Below, one piece after another: positions 1-8,369 of a stretch of 64,000 bases of DNA; positions within the stretch are counted from its first letter, which is position 1, and every line of letters starts with the position of its first letter. Origin of the DNA: Acidimicrobiia bacterium (lineage in GTDB: Bacteria; Actinomycetota; Acidimicrobiia; IMCC26256; PALSA-610); NCBI GenBank assembly GCA_036271555.1, contig DATBAK010000028.1, positions 1 through 64,000 of the forward strand. The letters run 5' to 3'. Position numbers and translations under genes: made by a program. A model generated the notes under the pieces. The model saw only the letters and a program-made list of their open reading frames with translations. It made no database searches and was not told where the DNA came from.

Positions 1-239
1 CAGACAGGGAGAGGGTGGCCCGTCCGATCACTCCCGGGTAGGCCGCTGGAACCGTCGGGTAACCGCCGGTCGAGAGGGATGGCCGCCCCGGGCGCGCGAG
101 CGCCCGGACAGAATCCGGCGTACAGGCCGACTCACCACCACTTGAGCCTCCGACTGGGGCTTTTGCTCCGGTTCGAGGTGCGGCCGTCCTCGAATTGTCC
201 TCAGGTTGTCGGAACCAGCGGGAGCTTGCCGAGATCGGC

Positions 240-673
240 GTTACCGAACCCGTGTTGCTCGAGCGGCGCTCCCGAGACGTGACCGCTGGTAGGCGGGGTT
301 CGTGGCGGACAGCTCGCCCGTCTGCGCAATGGCCTGAGCGTTCGACAGCCGTACCTCGCGAGGCGTCGACCTTGCGCCGTAGTCCTCCGCCGACCGCGGC
401 GGCGAGCGGCCGCGCCGGCATGACCTGCGAGTGCGTCGTGGTCCCGCGCAAGTCGAGCATCTCTCGAGCAGGTCGTTGCGCAGCCGGTCGAGGTCGTCCG
501 CCGGCAACCGGCCGCGTCGCGTCGCCTCGCTGATGAGCGCTTTTCGACTATCCGGGCGGCCGCCCTGCGAGCCCCGGCGCTCAGGGCGACAACGAGCACG
601 CGAACCTGACGTCGCGAAGCGTTCCGAGCCAGAAGCGAACGTCGTCGGCTTGCTCGAACGGGTCGTCACTCAT
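240..673 (-). pseudogene. Decayed gene fragment, frameshifted
   Basis: An ATG at 673 opens a 30-codon frame starting MSDDPFEQADDVRFWLGTLR that reads like a genuine protein start but stops at 581-583. Protein-like text resumes in another minus-strand frame at about 540-460, containing ATRRGRLPADDLDRLRNDLL, a charged helix. The two pieces are in different frames, so I read this as one broken small gene rather than two genes. Beyond about 460 the frame becomes arginine-rich noise typical of GC-rich non-coding DNA. I do not recognise the family. A sequencing error is an alternative explanation for the frameshift. Bases 1-239 hold nothing I can support. Confidence 0.35.
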
Positions 674-812
674 GAAGGCAACGCTACGACGAGCGCGTCA
701 CCATGGCACGCGTTGCCGCCACCATGTAATAAGCGGCTTGCATCGTGGCGACATAGCGCCAAATACCCTGCCACTTAGGCACTCGCATTCGACACTATGC
801 GCAACGGGCGTC

Positions 813-992
813 ATGTTGTCTGAACTGCGGGTTCGCGCCGAACGGGGCTTGCTCGGCCTCGAACTGCCTGACGACGGCACAACTTCGTACACGGTGACAT
901 CGGACGCCGACGGCGACTACCGCCTGTCGAGCTGGTCGATGTGGCGGTGTCACGGCTTCGATGGCGGTGCGACTTCTCCCGCTCCGACGTAG
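813..992 (+). CDS. Doubtful short ORF, hypothetical protein
   Basis: The 59-residue frame starts with ATG at 813 and reads MLSELRVRAERGLLGLELP followed by an acidic, Tyr/Ser-containing stretch ending in SSWSMWRCHGF. Third codon positions are strongly G/C, as expected of a real gene here. There is no clear Shine-Dalgarno site, and its end overlaps the last 43 bases of livF on the other strand, which argues against it. It could be the remains of a longer gene. No family is recognised, and there is no other support for 674-949. Confidence 0.28.
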   Translation: MLSELRVRAERGLLGLELPDDGTTSYTVTSDADGDYRLSSWSMWRCHGFDGGATSPAPT

Positions 993-1693
993 CTCGCCAG
1001 CAGTTCGTCGTGCGCGGCGGCGGCCGGCCCCGACCAACCGACGACGCCCTGCCGCATGATGACGACGTCATCGGCAAGCGCGAGCGCGCGATGGGCGTAC
1101 TGCTCGATGAGCAGCACGGCCACGCCGGCGGCCTTCGCGTGCGCAAGCGACTCGAACACGACGTCGACGAGCTTGGGCGCGAGACCGAGTGACATCTCGT
1201 CCGCGATGAGCAACCGCGGCGGCGCAGCGAGCACGCGCGCAAGAGCAAGCATCTGCTGCTCACCACCCGACAGCGTGCCGGCAGCCTGTGACCGCCGCTG
1301 GCCGAGGATCGGGAACAGCTCGACCGCGCGATCCAGCGCGCCTGCCCGCTCGCCGCGCGGCACGGCGAAGCGCAGCATCGCGCGCAGGTTGTCGCCGACC
1401 GAGAGGTGCGGGAAGATCCCGCGCCCCTCGGGCACGTACGCGACGCCCCCGCGGCTGAGCCGGTACGGAGCCCAGCCCGCGACATCGACGCCGTCGAGTG
1501 AGACACGGCCCGCCGCGGGAACCACATGACCCGCGACCGCTGCCGCGAGTGAGCTCTTGCCGGCGCCGTTCGCGCCGAGCACGGCGAGCACACCGCCCGC
1601 CGGGAGCGCGAAGCTCACGTCGGCCACCGCGCGTGCCTCGCCGTACGTGACGCAGAGACCGTCGACTTCGAGCAACGGCACCGCCGCGCTCAC
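950..1693 (-). CDS. livF: Branched-chain amino acid-type ABC importer ATPase, LivF-like
   Basis: This 247-residue cytoplasmic ATPase should power uptake through the LivH-LivM pore encoded upstream in the same operon. Walker A GANGAGKS is at residues 40-47, the VPEGRGIF Q-loop segment near 88, the signature LSGGE at 141-145 and Walker B LLIADE at 161-166, followed by EMSLGLAP, which is typical of LivF. Its start overlaps the livG stop by four bases (ATGA), indicating translational coupling. In this family substrates include branched-chain amino acids, amides, urea and short acids, so the true substrate is open. It is the last gene of the operon. Confidence 0.9.
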   Translation of the reverse strand: MSAAVPLLEVDGLCVTYGEARAVADVSFALPAGGVLAVLGANGAGKSSLAAAVAGHVVPAAGRVSLDGVDVAGWAPYRLSRGGVAYVPEGRGIFPHLSVGDNLRAMLRFAVPRGERAGALDRAVELFPILGQRRSQAAGTLSGGEQQMLALARVLAAPPRLLIADEMSLGLAPKLVDVVFESLAHAKAAGVAVLLIEQYAHRALALADDVVIMRQGVVGWSGPAAAAHDELLASYVGAGEVAPPSKP

Positions 1694-2484
1694 GACCTCG
1701 CCCCGAGGTAGGCGGCCTGCACCGCGGCGTCAGCGCGGATCTCGGGCGACGAGCCGGTGGCAATCACGCGACCGAAGTCGAGCACCGTCACCGAGTCGGC
1801 GAGTCCGAGCACCATGTCGACGTTGTGCTCCACGAGCACGAGCGCGACGTCTTCCTGCTCGCGCACCCGTCGCAACGTGGCCGAGAGCTCGGCCGTCTCG
1901 TTCGCGTCGAGGCCCGACGACGGCTCGTCGAGCAGCAACACCGACGGCTGTGCGGCGAGCGCGCGTGCGACCTCGACGAGTCGGCCCGTGCCGAGGCCGA
2001 TGGCACGCGCGCTCGTGCCCGCGACGGAGTCGAGCCGGAGCTCCTCGAGGATCGCGTCGACGACCTCGTTCTCCCGCGGTGTCGGCCGGTTTCCGAGCCC
2101 GATGAGGTCGAGCGGCAACGCGCGCGCGAGCGACGCGAGCGTGCGGCGCTGACGGGCGCGGTACGCGACGACCAGGTGCTCGCGCACCGTGAGCTCCCCG
2201 AAGAGCTCCAGCCGCTGGAAGGTGCGCGCGATCCCTCGGTGCGCGCGGGCCTGGGGCGAAGCGCGCGTCACGTCGACGCCCTGCATCCAGACGCTCCCGC
2301 CCGCGGGCCGCAAGAGTCCCGAGAGCACACCGAAGCAGGTGCTCTTGCCCGCGCCGTTCGGCCCGATGAGCCCGACGATCTCGCCGGGCCGAACGCTGAG
2401 CCCGACGCCGTCGAGCGCCACGAGCCCACCGAAGCGGACAGTGATGTCGCGCGCCTCGAGGAGCGCGGAGGTCGAGTCGCTCAT
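1690..2484 (-). CDS. livG: Branched-chain amino acid-type ABC importer ATPase, LivG-like
   Basis: This 264-residue ATPase partners LivF. Walker A GPNGAGKS lies at residues 41-48, the Q-loop at ARTFQRLELF (about 87-95) and Walker B VLLLDEP at 182-188, with a switch histidine in LVEHN. The ABC signature is unusual: where LSGGQ is expected the sequence reads LGTGRLVEVARAL (from residue 164), so the canonical Ser-Gly-Gly is changed. From memory, related LivG proteins of actinobacteria share such a variant, so this is probably a subfamily trait rather than a defect. The gene overlaps the permease gene upstream and livF downstream by four bases each. Confidence 0.9.
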   Translation of the reverse strand: MSDSTSALLEARDITVRFGGLVALDGVGLSVRPGEIVGLIGPNGAGKSTCFGVLSGLLRPAGGSVWMQGVDVTRASPQARAHRGIARTFQRLELFGELTVREHLVVAYRARQRRTLASLARALPLDLIGLGNRPTPRENEVVDAILEELRLDSVAGTSARAIGLGTGRLVEVARALAAQPSVLLLDEPSSGLDANETAELSATLRRVREQEDVALVLVEHNVDMVLGLADSVTVLDFGRVIATGSSPEIRADAAVQAAYLGARS

Positions 2485-4421
2485 GTCGCCCCCGCGGCGC
2501 GTGCCGCGCGGCGGCGCGCCCGCGCGTCCCGTCGCTCGCCATGCTGGTGCGCGACGTCGACCACGATCCCCCGCGGCTCACGCGCGAGCGCGATCGCGCC
2601 GAGACCGAACAGCAACGTCGGGAGGTTGAGCCATCGTCCCGAGAGGTGGTCGGTGACGAGCTGCGGCAACACGGCGAAGGAGAGACCCGCGAGCAGCGCA
2701 CCGGTGATGGAGCGCACGCCCCACGTCACCGTTACGGTGAGCCATACGACACCGATGAGCGCGTCGAACTGGTTCATGTTCGCCCGACCCGCGTAGCTCG
2801 CGTACAGGCCGCCGCCCACACCCGCGATGAACGCGCTGAGTCCGAAGGCGACGAACTTCGACCACACGATATTGATCCCGAGTGTCGCGGTCGCGGCCTC
2901 GCTCGACCGTGTGGCCGCGAGATTGAGCCCCGTCGTCGACCGCTTCACGTTGCGCACCAGCAGCGCGAACACGACGAAACACACGACCAAGAGGTAATAG
3001 AACTCCTTGTCGGTGTTGAGGCCGACGGGGCGCGGCACCTCCACTCCCTGGCCGAAGTTGCTGACGCGCGGTTCCTGGAAGTACGTGTTCTGCACGAGCT
3101 GCGTGAAGGCGAGTGTCGCGAGCGCGAGGTACAGGTCCCCCAGGCGGAGACTCGGCAGCGCCGCGAGCAGCCCGATCGGCACGACCACGAGTGCGGCGAG
3201 GAGGACGGCGAACAGGAGGGGAATGCCGTGGTTGAACGCGTACTGCGCGGTGAGCGCGGCCGCGATGCCCGCGAAGGTGATCTGGCAGAGCGAGATCATC
3301 CCGCCCTCACCCGTGACGACGACGTACGACAGGAACGCGATCGCGAGCGCGAGTCCGCTCGCGACGATGCTGAGCCACAACCCGTTCAGGAACGCGGGTG
3401 CGATCAGCACGGCCGTGAGGCACACCGCTATCGGGAACAGTCGCCGCCACAGCGGCTGCTGCGTCCCCGTGATCGCGACCGCGCGCGGCTCGATCCTCGC
3501 GCGCGTGTCGACCGCGAACCGCTCCTCACGCAGGCCGTTGTACGCGAGCAGGAACACGAGCATCACGATGAACGGGATGCTCGGACGGAGCCCGAGGATC
3601 AGCGGGTTGTTCGCGGACGCGAAGTGCGTCAGAAAGTGCTGGAATTGCTGGCTCGCCGACAGCTCCTGGAGCAGCCCGAGCAGCATCGACCCCGCGAACG
3701 CGAGCACGAGACTGTGCATGCGCGCGACGACCATCGCCGCGAAGGAGCCGAGCAGTAGAAACGTGAACTGCTCAATGGTGAAGCCGCGCAGCGCGCCGAG
3801 GAGCACGCCGGCTGCGCCCGCGAGCATCGTGCCGATCATCCACGACACCGCGGTGACGAACGAGGTGTTTACGCCGTTCGCGCCGGCCATGCGCGACGAG
3901 TCGACCGCAGCGCGCACCGAAAGCCCGTACGGCGTCGCGCGCAGGAGCACGGTGAGGAGCACGGCGATCGCGACGGCCGCGAGGACGACGACGACTTGGT
4001 TCGAGTCGACCGCGACGCCGACGATCTTGTACTCGTGCGGTGGCGACCAGAACATGCTCGGCCGCACGTCGGCATCGATCGTCGGATAGAGAATCGACGC
4101 GAGCGCGGGCAGCGCCACGGACAACCCGACGGTCGAGACGAGCCGCACGAACGACGGCGTCTCGCCGAGCCTCCGGAACAGTACGAACCACAAGAGCAGG
4201 CCGAGCAGCGGCGAGAACCCGAAGATCGTCACGACGCCGGCGACGTGCGCGTTCCAGCCCCAGTCCTGCACGGCTTCGTAGAACGTCACCGCGACGAAGA
4301 ACGCGATCGCGCCGTGCGCGAAGTTGAACACCCGCGACGACGTGTACGTCAGCACGAGGCCAAGGGTCGCGATCGCGTAGACGCTACCGACGACGACGCC
4401 GGCGACGATATAGGTGCTCAC
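2481..4421 (-). CDS. Fused LivH-LivM permease of an ABC importer
   Basis: The 646-residue protein joins both membrane subunits of a branched-chain-amino-acid-type importer. Residues about 1-290 match the LivH type, with the opening VGSVYAIATLGLVLTYTSS and FNFAHGAIAF. After a short polar linker containing REERFAVDTRARIEP (about 300-320), residues about 330-620 match the LivM type, with GEGGMISLCQITFAGIAAA and LGINIVWSKFVAFGLSAF. The C-terminus is an arginine- and alanine-rich tail. The two subunits are usually separate genes; fusion fixes a 1:1 ratio. The stop overlaps the livG start by four bases, and the binding-protein gene lies 25 bases upstream. Confidence 0.88.
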   Translation of the reverse strand: MSTYIVAGVVVGSVYAIATLGLVLTYTSSRVFNFAHGAIAFFVAVTFYEAVQDWGWNAHVAGVVTIFGFSPLLGLLLWFVLFRRLGETPSFVRLVSTVGLSVALPALASILYPTIDADVRPSMFWSPPHEYKIVGVAVDSNQVVVVLAAVAIAVLLTVLLRATPYGLSVRAAVDSSRMAGANGVNTSFVTAVSWMIGTMLAGAAGVLLGALRGFTIEQFTFLLLGSFAAMVVARMHSLVLAFAGSMLLGLLQELSASQQFQHFLTHFASANNPLILGLRPSIPFIVMLVFLLAYNGLREERFAVDTRARIEPRAVAITGTQQPLWRRLFPIAVCLTAVLIAPAFLNGLWLSIVASGLALAIAFLSYVVVTGEGGMISLCQITFAGIAAALTAQYAFNHGIPLLFAVLLAALVVVPIGLLAALPSLRLGDLYLALATLAFTQLVQNTYFQEPRVSNFGQGVEVPRPVGLNTDKEFYYLLVVCFVVFALLVRNVKRSTTGLNLAATRSSEAATATLGINIVWSKFVAFGLSAFIAGVGGGLYASYAGRANMNQFDALIGVVWLTVTVTWGVRSITGALLAGLSFAVLPQLVTDHLSGRWLNLPTLLFGLGAIALAREPRGIVVDVAHQHGERRDARARRRAARAAGAT

Positions 4422-4446
4422 GAACGACGCTCGCTCGGCGCCGCGA

Positions 4447-5727
4447 TCAGAAGTGGATCGGCGTGCCGCATTGCTGCTGCCCGCCGAACTGCGGCACGAA
4501 CTTCGCGTTCACCACCTTCACGTAGTACGCGCAGGCGAACTCCTTGCCGAATCCGGTCTCGAGGTTCACGGGGTCGAACGCGCCACCGCCTGTGTAAGCG
4601 GTCTCCATGCGCAGGTTGTTGATGAACGCCTTGCGCGTCGGACACGAGACCCCCGCGTCCTTGATGCCCTGGATCGTGATCTCGCCCGACAGCCAGCCGA
4701 TGTAGCTGATCTGGTTCTGCACCGCGCCCTTCGGCATCGCCGCGTTGAACGCCTGAAACGCCGGAGGGTTCGACTCGAAGGGCTTGAACTCGAGGCCGAA
4801 GAACGCGCCCTCCATGCCCGGCAGCGAGAGCACACGCGGGTCGTAACCTCCGGGGAATTGCACCTCTTTCATCACGACGCCGTCCTTCTTCAACTGCGCG
4901 GACAACGACGTATTCGGGATGAAGTCCATGCCGGTGAGGACACCGTTGGCCCCCGACTGCTTGATCGCTTGCGCTTCGGCGGTGAAGTCACTCGCACCCG
5001 CGGGCACGCTCTCGTTGTCGTACACGATCTTGATCCCGCCGACTTGCGCGATCGCCTTCTTGTTGCGGGTCAGGAAGTCGACGCTCGCCGCATTCCCACC
5101 GCCGATGAGCGCGAGCTTGGTGACCCCCTCGCGCTTCATGAGGTCGGCGTCGCGGTTGTTGTAGACGTGCCCGGGGTCGGCAGCCGTCGGCAACCGGAAC
5201 GTGAACATGTTCGTGTCGATGCTCCACGCGGGCACGCCGACGTGCCAGCCCGTGACGGGAATGCTGTGTGAGTTCAGGTACGCCGCGCCGCCACCAGACG
5301 CGCTCGTCACTTCGATGATCGCCCAGACCTTTGCGTTCTCGACGAGGTCGCGGACCTGTTGGAGGTTCTTCGTCTGATCGGCCGCATCGTCGCGGATGAC
5401 GAGCTGGATCTTGCGCGTGCCGAGCTCGCCGTCGCTGTTCGCCTTGTCGATGCGCGCCTTGATGCCCGCGAGCGAGTCGGAGAACGACGCGGCCTGCGGA
5501 CCGGTCTGCGGCGCGATCACGCCGACCTTGATGCTGGAGTCGCTGATACCGGGCTCGTCGACGCAAGGGTTCGGCGCCGCGATCTTCGTGAGCTTTGCGA
5601 ACTGGTTCCCGGATGAGCTCGTCGGCGACGATCCGCCCGATCCCGACTTACTGCTCGTGTTGCTGCACGCGCCCAACCCGAGTGCCAGCACCGCCGTGGC
5701 AACGAGCACCAAACGATGACTCCGCAC
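4447..5727 (-). CDS. Substrate-binding lipoprotein of the Liv-type importer
   Basis: This 426-residue periplasmic-binding-fold protein delivers substrate to the Liv permease. I chose the GTG at 5727: it is preceded by a G-rich Shine-Dalgarno stretch (GGGGGG) and is followed at once by a signal peptide ending in the lipobox ALGLGAC, so the mature protein should be lipid-anchored. A longer in-frame opening upstream reads as non-coding. After a Ser/Gly linker, the segment SSIKVGVIAPQTGPQAASF is the typical opening of the Leu/Ile/Val receptor family. It leads the operon; about 266 bases upstream are free for a promoter. Substrate identity is not visible. Confidence 0.88.
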   Translation of the reverse strand: MRSHRLVLVATAVLALGLGACSNTSSKSGSGGSSPTSSSGNQFAKLTKIAAPNPCVDEPGISDSSIKVGVIAPQTGPQAASFSDSLAGIKARIDKANSDGELGTRKIQLVIRDDAADQTKNLQQVRDLVENAKVWAIIEVTSASGGGAAYLNSHSIPVTGWHVGVPAWSIDTNMFTFRLPTAADPGHVYNNRDADLMKREGVTKLALIGGGNAASVDFLTRNKKAIAQVGGIKIVYDNESVPAGASDFTAEAQAIKQSGANGVLTGMDFIPNTSLSAQLKKDGVVMKEVQFPGGYDPRVLSLPGMEGAFFGLEFKPFESNPPAFQAFNAAMPKGAVQNQISYIGWLSGEITIQGIKDAGVSCPTRKAFINNLRMETAYTGGGAFDPVNLETGFGKEFACAYYVKVVNAKFVPQFGGQQQCGTPIHF

Positions 5728-5993
5728 GAACGAACCCCCCGGCTCGAGCACATGGTCGCGCCCCGGTCGGTCCCTCCTCCGGAACCTGACGGGCGAGTCA
5801 GCAGTGTCGCACAGGATCAGGATCGACAGCGCGAATGGGCGCGACGTATCGCGCTCGCGACGCGACCTCGATCTGACCCCCGACCGGCGAGCGCACGACA
5901 TCCGGAGCGAAACGAATGACGGTTCTCACGGGGTGGACCCTCGCTGCGCGCTGCGCACGGCCACGCCCTGCCACGTGCAGCGCGACGGATACG

Positions 5994-6860
5994 TCATCGT
6001 CTGCTCGACGGGCGGGCCGGCTGCGGCAGCGCGGCATCAGTCGCGGCTGCGATCGCGTCGCCATACCGCACTTCACCGCTTGAATAGACGTTGGTCCACT
6101 TGCCGTTGGCGTAGGTCGCGCACGGGTGCGTTCCGGGATACGTGATGCCGATCGGGCAGAGATGGATGCCGACCTGAAGCCCGATGTCGGTGCGCACATC
6201 GATTTGCCCGGCCGCACAGCCGTCCTTCTTCGGCTTCACCTCTGTCGGCAGGCAGGGGAGCGTCTGCGCGTACACGCCATCGTTCGACACCGAGCGATTC
6301 GCCGCGTCGGAGACCGCGACGTTCGAGTACGACGGCGCGAGGCTCTCCGCGATGCCGTAGACGCTCGTCACGGCTGCATTCCAGTCCGCATCCCTGCCGA
6401 TCGGAGCACCCTCCAGGAAAAGGACCGTCGACGCGTGCGCGGCCGAAAAGAACGCGCTCAGGTCAGACCGGTATTTGGCGAGGTACGCCGGAGAGTTGTA
6501 CGCAAGCGGCACACCATCGACGTCGTCCATGCACGGCGAGTTCGAGTTTCCTTCGGTCGCGAGAACGACCGCCGTCGGGTGGTACTTCGCGATGTCGCCG
6601 GGTAGTCGTTGCAACCAGTCGCAAGGCGCGGTGGTCGGCACCGCGAAGACATGCCGCGTCCAGACCTTGCCATTGATGCCTTTGGCAATGAACTTGGCCG
6701 ACTCCCAGACGAGCGAGTCCCCGTAGATGAGCACAACGGGCTTCCTCACCGGAGCGGCAACCGCCGCGTGCGCGGAAACGACGCTGGTCGCGGCGATCAC
6801 CGCGAGACCGATGGCGATGACACGGCGCGTCGACGCGCGCGGCGTCTGCAAAATCCCCAC
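5994..6860 (-). CDS. Secreted SGNH-fold hydrolase-like protein
   Basis: I take the GTG at 6860 as start, because GGGGGCGG lies about eight bases upstream and a signal peptide (VIAIGLAVIAATSVVSAHA) follows. The 288-residue product then shows block I of SGNH hydrolases, VVLIYGDSLVWESAKF, and a later block in VVLATEGNSNSPC where Asn is conserved. The distal catalytic Asp-x-x-His pair is less obvious; GLQVGIHLCP may carry the histidine. It contains several cysteines consistent with an extracellular, disulfide-bonded protein. The family includes carbohydrate esterases and acyl-carrier hydrolases, and the substrate is unknown. It stands alone, 133 bases from the liv operon promoter region. Confidence 0.65.
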   Translation of the reverse strand: MGILQTPRASTRRVIAIGLAVIAATSVVSAHAAVAAPVRKPVVLIYGDSLVWESAKFIAKGINGKVWTRHVFAVPTTAPCDWLQRLPGDIAKYHPTAVVLATEGNSNSPCMDDVDGVPLAYNSPAYLAKYRSDLSAFFSAAHASTVLFLEGAPIGRDADWNAAVTSVYGIAESLAPSYSNVAVSDAANRSVSNDGVYAQTLPCLPTEVKPKKDGCAAGQIDVRTDIGLQVGIHLCPIGITYPGTHPCATYANGKWTNVYSSGEVRYGDAIAAATDAALPQPARPSSRR

Positions 6861-7016
6861 GAAGAAACCGCCCCCACAAGCCGCCCGTTTGTTGCGGGCG
6901 GAACAGTAGGCACGTGACTCGCCCCCTACAAGGACCAAATTCTGGCGCACTCACGCTGCGAAATGCTGAAACGAGCGTTGCCTTCGACGTCGGCTATAGC
7001 GACAATGCGCCTCGGC

Positions 7017-7301
7017 TCAGGCGCACGTGCACGGCGACGCGCCGCAACGAGGACAGCCGGCGGCGTAGCGCGCGACCGCGTCATCGAGTGAGAGACCGAG
7101 TTGGTTCGCCAACGAGGCGAGCCACGCGAGCGTGTCACCGAGCTCGTGCAACTGCTCGTCGCGCGTACCCTTCCGCACTGCCTTCGCGAGCTCGCCCACC
7201 TCTTCGGCGAGCCACGCGACCGTCGCCGGGATCCCCCGCGCGCGATCGCGACTGCCGTAGGTCGCTTCCATCTGCTGCTGTAGCTCGGCCAGATCCGTCA
7301 T
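7017..7301 (-). CDS. MazG-like nucleotide pyrophosphohydrolase
   Basis: A 94-residue protein with the MazG fold: WLAEEVGELAKAV carries the E-E-x-x-E metal-binding helix and ELGDTLAWLASLANQLG the second metal-binding helix (E-x-x-D). The C-terminus, CPRCGASPCTC, adds four cysteines that could bind zinc; this ending occurs on a known subset of small MazG-like proteins. Members cleave pyrophosphate from nucleoside triphosphates, often as house-cleaning enzymes. It is monocistronic or loosely linked to the small gene upstream at 7326. The specific nucleotide cannot be inferred. Confidence 0.8.
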   Translation of the reverse strand: MTDLAELQQQMEATYGSRDRARGIPATVAWLAEEVGELAKAVRKGTRDEQLHELGDTLAWLASLANQLGLSLDDAVARYAAGCPRCGASPCTCA

Positions 7302-7325
7302 GAGACGAGAGTCTGGCCCGAAGCC

Positions 7326-7517
7326 CTAGAACCCGCGGCGCGCCGTGCGTTCCTCGCGCGCCTTGCGGCGCGCCTCGATGCTCTCGACGATCGCCTCGGC
7401 CGCTCGCGTACCACCGAGATGCTCGGAGAGCAGCGCGTCCAAGTCGACGTGTCGGGACGCGTGCTCAAAATCGTCATCGCGCGACGAACCGTCGCGTCCG
7501 CCCGTTCGTGACCGCAT
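7326..7517 (-). CDS. Small hydrophilic protein, unknown function
   Basis: This 63-residue highly charged protein has an acidic centre (DLDALLSEHLGG) and a basic amphipathic C-terminal helix (IEARRKAREERTARRGF). The ATG at 7517 is the only convincing start. Codon positions are GC-biased as in its neighbours. It lies 24 bases upstream of the mazG-like gene on the same strand, so the two may be cotranscribed. No family is recognised. It has no membrane segment and no cysteine. Confidence 0.5.
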   Translation of the reverse strand: MRSRTGGRDGSSRDDDFEHASRHVDLDALLSEHLGGTRAAEAIVESIEARRKAREERTARRGF

Positions 7518-7594
7518 CGCCCGCCCTTCTGGTCGAAGGAGGAGTCGGCCTGTGTACGCGTCTGCTTGAAGCCTTTCGAGGCGGATCGAGGCCG

Positions 7595-8032
7595 CTACCC
7601 GACCTCGCCGGAGCTCCGGGAGGCGGATTCACCCCGGGCGGCCTCGAGCTTGCGCCCGAGCTCCTCGGCGTTCGCGCCGCAGTCGATCAGCGCGGGGAAG
7701 ATCTCGCTCTCCTCGATCTTCACATGATCGACCACATTGCTCTGCAACGCCTCGAGCAGACGCGTGAGGTCCGTGGGCGGCGCCTCGTAGATCTGCGCGA
7801 CCAGCGTGCGGATCGCCGCGTGCTCGGCCTCGGCGTCGTTCACGATGTCGTCGCCGCCGTCGACGATACGTCGGACCTCGGGATACAGCACCGACTCTTC
7901 GATCTCGGCGTGCAGCGTCAGCGCGTCGCACACCTGCCGGACGACGACGGGATCGGCGTCCTGACGCGCACGAGTGAGGAGATCGTCGATCTCTCGGTGG
8001 TCAGTGGTGAGGGATTCGAAGATGTCAGCCAT
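7595..8032 (-). CDS. Hemerythrin-like (HHE-domain) protein
   Basis: A 145-residue four-helix protein. I place the start at the ATG at 8032 (MADIFESLTTDHREIDDLL), since upstream in-frame text is not protein-like. The HHE motifs are visible: TTDHREIDDLL, LTLHAEIEESVLYPEV, DAEAEHAAIRTLV and VVDHVKIEESEIFP, giving the His/Glu set that would bind a di-iron centre. HHE-domain proteins bind oxygen or iron, or sense redox stress. The C-terminus (RGESASRSSGEVG) is disordered. It is divergent from the small membrane protein at 8183, about 150 bases away, which leaves room for facing promoters. Confidence 0.82.
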   Translation of the reverse strand: MADIFESLTTDHREIDDLLTRARQDADPVVVRQVCDALTLHAEIEESVLYPEVRRIVDGGDDIVNDAEAEHAAIRTLVAQIYEAPPTDLTRLLEALQSNVVDHVKIEESEIFPALIDCGANAEELGRKLEAARGESASRSSGEVG

Positions 8033-8182
8033 TGCAGTCGTTGTCGCGAACCTGGGCTCCGGCGAAACGCTCGAGTCACTCAAGTTCGAGGACCGCCCCG
8101 CCGACGCGACGTTTTCCGGACCTCTGGCCGCGGTACACCCCGACGACCACGCCCCGGCAGCAGCTCGAGGGAGGGCCGGTCG

Positions 8183-8362
8183 ATGAACTTCGGAATCGCA
8201 GTCTTGGTCGTGCTCGGCGTTTGGGCCGTCGTCTCGATCGTGGTGTCCGTGACCATCGGCAGCCTCGCGGAGTACCGCGACTCCGACCGCTTCCACTTCG
8301 TCGACACCGATCGGACCGACCAGGCCGAGCGCGAGGAACGACCCGACCGCATCGCGTCGTAG
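8183..8362 (+). CDS. Small single-helix membrane protein
   Basis: A 59-residue protein starting at the ATG at 8183 with a strong Shine-Dalgarno sequence (GAGGGAGGG) upstream. One N-terminal membrane helix (MNFGIAVLVVLGVWAVVSIV) is followed by an acidic, charged tail (DTDRTDQAEREERPDR), probably cytoplasmic or outside-facing depending on topology. It ends eight bases before the stop of efeB, which converges on it. No function is recognised. Confidence 0.6.
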   Translation: MNFGIAVLVVLGVWAVVSIVVSVTIGSLAEYRDSDRFHFVDTDRTDQAEREERPDRIAS

Positions 8363-8369
8363 CGCCGCA

